Below, in pieces: positions 60,376 to 64,000 of a stretch of DNA of 64,000 bases. The notes beneath the pieces were generated by a model. That model saw only the letters and a program-made list of their open reading frames with translations, was not told the DNA's origin and searched no databases. A program made the translations under genes and the position numbers. The stretch is from contig CAMART010000011.1 in the NCBI GenBank assembly GCA_945860705.1, forward strand, positions 1-64,000, read 5' to 3'. Origin of the DNA: Chitinophaga pinensis. GTDB lineage: Bacteria; Bacteroidota; Bacteroidia; Chitinophagales; CAMDFR01. How positions within the stretch are numbered: the stretch's first letter is position 1; each line of letters opens with the position of its first letter.

Positions 60376-61923
60376 ATGGCAAAACATCAAACCGATTCAG
60401 GTATTATTATAAAGCCTGATTATGAGCAACCAGAAAGTAAATTAAGCAAAGCAGGACATTTCCCTTTTACTAGAGGCATACACGAAAGCATGTATAGAGA
60501 TAGGCTCTGGACCATGCGTCAGTATGCAGGGTTTTCTACAGCAGAAGAAAGCAATAAACGATATAAATATTTATTGGCAAATGGAGTGATGGGTTTGAGT
60601 GTAGCTTTTGATTTGCCTACACAAATAGGTTATGACTCTGACCATGAACTAGCAGAAGGCGAAGTAGGCAAAGTAGGTGTAGCTATAGATAGCATAGAAG
60701 ATATGGAGATACTTTTTGATGGTATAAAATTGGAAGATATTTCTACATCTATGACCATCAATGCCAGTGGTTATATTTTACTCGCATTATATATTGCACT
60801 TGCAAAAAAACAAGGAGCAGATATCAAGAAAATCAGTGGTACTATACAAAACGATATACTCAAAGAATATGCGGCTCGAGGCACTTATATTTATCCTCCA
60901 AAGGCATCTATGAAAATCATTACAGATATTTTTGAATATTGTAGCAAAGAAGTACCAAAATGGAATACGATTTCTATATCAGGATATCATATACGTGAAG
61001 CAGGTTCTACAGCCGTGCAAGAGTTGGCATTTACTTTAGCTAATGGAAAAGCATATGTAGAAGCTGCACAAAAAAAAGGATTGGATATAAATGTATTTGG
61101 AAAAAGATTGAGTTTCTTTTTCAATGCACATAATAATTTTTTTGAAGAAATAGCTAAATTTAGAGCAGCTAGAAGCATGTGGGCAAAAATGATGAAAGAG
61201 CTGGGTGCTACGGATGAAAAAGCCATGCAACTAAGATTTCACTCACAAACTGGTGGAAGTACGCTCACTGCACAACAGCCAAAAAACAACATCACCCGAG
61301 TGACACTTCAGGCATTAGCAGCGGTGATGGGAGGCACACAATCACTTCACACTAATGGATACGACGAAGCGCTTTCACTTCCTACAGAAGAAGCAGCTCG
61401 TATAGCATTACGTACACAGCAAATCATAGGACTTGAAAGTGGCGTAAGCAGTGCTGTAGACCCTATGGGTGGTTCGTATTTTGTAGAGGCGCTTACTGCA
61501 GAAATAGAAGCAAAAGCATTTGAACTAATTCAAAAAATAGATAAAATGGGTGGTGCTGTGAGTGCAATTGAAAAAGGTTTTATGCAAGAAGAGATCGCTA
61601 GAAGTAGCTATGCATATCAAAAGTCAATAGAATCAAAAGAGCAAATAATAGTAGGTGTCAATGATTTTTTAGTTGATGAACCAAAATATGAAGGGGTTTT
61701 TAAAATTGACGATAGTATACGAAAAATACAAAGTGATAAACTCGCTAAACTTAGAGCTAATAGAAATCAATCACTTGTAGATACACATATTAATTCAATA
61801 AAAGAAGCAGCAAAAAATGACACGAATATAATGCCCCATGTAATAGAAGCTGTAGAATGCAAAGCTACGCTGGGTGAAATTGCTAACGCTTTACGTGAAG
61901 TATATGGAGAATTTATTGGCTAA
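60376..61923 (+). CDS. methylmalonyl-CoA mutase family catalytic subunit (no B12-binding domain)
   Basis: [53 protein letters not shown]. Confidence 0.95.
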   Translation: MAKHQTDSGIIIKPDYEQPESKLSKAGHFPFTRGIHESMYRDRLWTMRQYAGFSTAEESNKRYKYLLANGVMGLSVAFDLPTQIGYDSDHELAEGEVGKVGVAIDSIEDMEILFDGIKLEDISTSMTINASGYILLALYIALAKKQGADIKKISGTIQNDILKEYAARGTYIYPPKASMKIITDIFEYCSKEVPKWNTISISGYHIREAGSTAVQELAFTLANGKAYVEAAQKKGLDINVFGKRLSFFFNAHNNFFEEIAKFRAARSMWAKMMKELGATDEKAMQLRFHSQTGGSTLTAQQPKNNITRVTLQALAAVMGGTQSLHTNGYDEALSLPTEEAARIALRTQQIIGLESGVSSAVDPMGGSYFVEALTAEIEAKAFELIQKIDKMGGAVSAIEKGFMQEEIARSSYAYQKSIESKEQIIVGVNDFLVDEPKYEGVFKIDDSIRKIQSDKLAKLRANRNQSLVDTHINSIKEAAKNDTNIMPHVIEAVECKATLGEIANALREVYGEFIG

Positions 61924-63307
61924 GCTTTTCTATAAACCAAGCTTTTTCTGATAATACTTTTTCATTACTAATGTCTAGAATTAATTTTTCTTTTGCTTTA
62001 GTAGCATAGGGTGCTAAGTGAATGAGCTTCGTCATATACTTTGCTATTTTACTAAAATTAGTTTTGTGATAGGCTAGTATATTTTTTCTTTTGAGCATTT
62101 GTTTAAAATTAGCAATAAACGATTCTGCTAAATTATACTCATCTAACTCTATAAATATTTTTAATTGGATGATTCTCAACTGAAGTTGAGTGAGTAAATC
62201 TTGTATATCTGTTTTATTTATAAAATCTAGTGCTTCAGAATACTTTTTAATAGCTACTAAATATTTTGATTTATTGAGTGCGTAATAATCTTCTGGATTT
62301 TCAGTATCTAAATTATTTTTATATTTCTCTATAAAAACTTCTACCCATTCGATTTCGTTTTGTTTAATAGCTATATTCACTGCATTGCTATATGTAAATG
62401 GAGAAAGTTTGTTTTTATCAAGTAATATTTCAAATTCAATACCTATTTTGTAGTGATCAAAGACTCTTTTTTCAAATTCTTTATTTCCTTGATTGATTTG
62501 TCTTATACAAAAGTTTATCAATAATAATAAAGCATCTTTTATTTCTAATTTATTTTTGATAGCTAAACAAGTATTGAATGAATCGTGAGTAGGTATATAT
62601 TGTTCTATCTTATTTTCTAAAATTAGTTTATAAATATGATAGTATAATGCGATCATAGGATTTTGTAAATAATTACTTTGTGTAAACTCTAGTATATCTT
62701 TAAAAAAGCCATCATTTATTGTTTGATTAAAAATAGCTTGTTGGTTTATTATGCTACAAGCTACCTTTAGTTTACTTAGTATAAAAAATTCATCTAATGA
62801 CTTATTTAATTCTTGTAATAAACCTATCTCTGTTCTATTTGATTTTATTGAATGATTATAAAAAAGTGTATAAATATTGTATTTGGTATAGGATTCTTGG
62901 GGAGTATTAATCTTTGATTTTTCTAGTGTTGTATTAAAAGAATATTGTGTTTCCTCAATACCTTTAGTAAAATCTTTTTCACTATAAAAACTTAACTGTT
63001 TATATATAGGCTCAAAACTATTTTGTTTTTCTATTTGAATATATCCAAACTCTTCTACCAATTTTAAGGTATAAGACATCAAATGCCTTAGTTTCAAATC
63101 ATTAAATTTTTCTTTTGGAAATAGTTTTTTAAAAACCTTTTCTTTTTCTAAAGCTACTAATGAATCAAAATTCAATTGTATGTAAGTAAATAATTCTTTA
63201 ACTTTATCATGTTTATTGAAATTCGGGTCATTTATGTAGTTATTAAGCATTTCCAATTCATAAGTTGAAAATACTTTTAATATTTTATATAATTTACTTT
63301 TATACAT
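61913..63307 (-). CDS. helical-repeat-like protein of unknown function (likely start MYKSKL)
   Basis: long intact ORF, helical character. Confidence 0.65.
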   Translation of the reverse strand: MYKSKLYKILKVFSTYELEMLNNYINDPNFNKHDKVKELFTYIQLNFDSLVALEKEKVFKKLFPKEKFNDLKLRHLMSYTLKLVEEFGYIQIEKQNSFEPIYKQLSFYSEKDFTKGIEETQYSFNTTLEKSKINTPQESYTKYNIYTLFYNHSIKSNRTEIGLLQELNKSLDEFFILSKLKVACSIINQQAIFNQTINDGFFKDILEFTQSNYLQNPMIALYYHIYKLILENKIEQYIPTHDSFNTCLAIKNKLEIKDALLLLINFCIRQINQGNKEFEKRVFDHYKIGIEFEILLDKNKLSPFTYSNAVNIAIKQNEIEWVEVFIEKYKNNLDTENPEDYYALNKSKYLVAIKKYSEALDFINKTDIQDLLTQLQLRIIQLKIFIELDEYNLAESFIANFKQMLKRKNILAYHKTNFSKIAKYMTKLIHLAPYATKAKEKLILDISNEKVLSEKAWFIEKLSQ

Positions 63308-63439
63308 GATAGACAAAAATAGCAATAAAACATTTATTTTAAAATAATTTTTAATATTTAAAATCCGACAAATGCATTATATTGACCTTTTTTTTGACAT
63401 ATTATCTTCTCATGTTTGTATTATCAAAAATTCTATAAA

Positions 63440-64000
63440 ATGAAAAATTTAAAACTCATACTTATTACATTATGCATTTTTGCATCAGTATTAACATATG
63501 CAACATCATATACTGTAAGTTCTATTTCTTATGTTCCTTATCCATATACTGGTGGCACATCTCTTACATTAGGAGATGATGTAAACTCTGCCCCAATTCC
63601 ATTAGGATTTAGTTTTCAATTTTTCGATCAAACACATACTAGTGTAATAATAAACTCAAATGCTGTACTAGCATTTGGTAATTATTCTGCCTTTAGATAC
63701 ACACCAGGTACTAATTTTAGAGAGGTATATGTAAACATGCATGATATTCACCCAGGGCTAGCATCACATCCAGGCAATATCAATTACTATACTCTAGGCA
63801 CTGCTCCAAATAGAATTTTTGTAGTAAACTATTATGATATTGTGAAATTTGGTACTACATGCAACACACATAATTATACTGGACAAGTAGTACTTCATGA
63901 AACTTCAAATAATATTGATATCTATCTACAGCAAAAAGATTCGTGTAATGGGGTGATTCCGCAAAGTTGCATAGGAGTAGCGGATACTGGAGGCACCAAT
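63440..64000 (+). CDS. secreted surface protein, truncated by window end
   Basis: open to the edge: MKNLKLILITLCIFASVLTYATSYTVSSISYVPYPYTGGTSLTLGDDVNSAPIPLGFSFQFFDQTHTSVIINSNAVLAFG. Confidence 0.75.
   Translation, partial: MKNLKLILITLCIFASVLTYATSYTVSSISYVPYPYTGGTSLTLGDDVNSAPIPLGFSFQFFDQTHTSVIINSNAVLAFGNYSAFRYTPGTNFREVYVNMHDIHPGLASHPGNINYYTLGTAPNRIFVVNYYDIVKFGTTCNTHNYTGQVVLHETSNNIDIYLQQKDSCNGVIPQSCIGVADTGGTN

Overview
This 64 kb window is AT-rich chromosome of a Bacteroidota bacterium. Lineage evidence: rpsU-xerC-hpf-(Thr,Tyr,Gly,Thr tRNAs)-tuf-trnW-secE-nusG-rplKAJL-rpoBC block, MurF-Alr fusion, T9SS-type C-terminal domains, a TonB receptor with an N-terminal CarboxypepD_reg-like domain, and TAnnTTTG promoter motifs. 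I support about 53 protein genes, five tRNAs, two disrupted genes and several terminators or structured intergenic repeats. The strongest unexplained signal is stop-codon use. I read the stop codon of all 53 supported CDSs by hand: 33 TAA, 20 TAG and 0 TGA. A DUF1801/YdeI-like gene (10652-11254) is intact in frame except for two TGA codons, one of them where homologues are expected to have Trp. The single tRNA-Trp(CCA) in the window has a weakened anticodon stem (C27.U43 mismatch, G28.U42 wobble), unlike the other four tRNAs. Together these suggest a lineage where TGA has been lost as a stop and may be starting to be read as Trp. Housekeeping Trp codons are still TGG, so this is a hypothesis and not a demonstrated code change. 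Other items: three tandem CGTCA/TGACG palindromes at exact 32-bp spacing, a (Y-x-SEA-x) repeat protein resembling the DUF6150 knotted family, an orphan immunity-gene cluster, a mobile palindrome inside a T9SS sorting domain, and several multi-hairpin intergenic elements.
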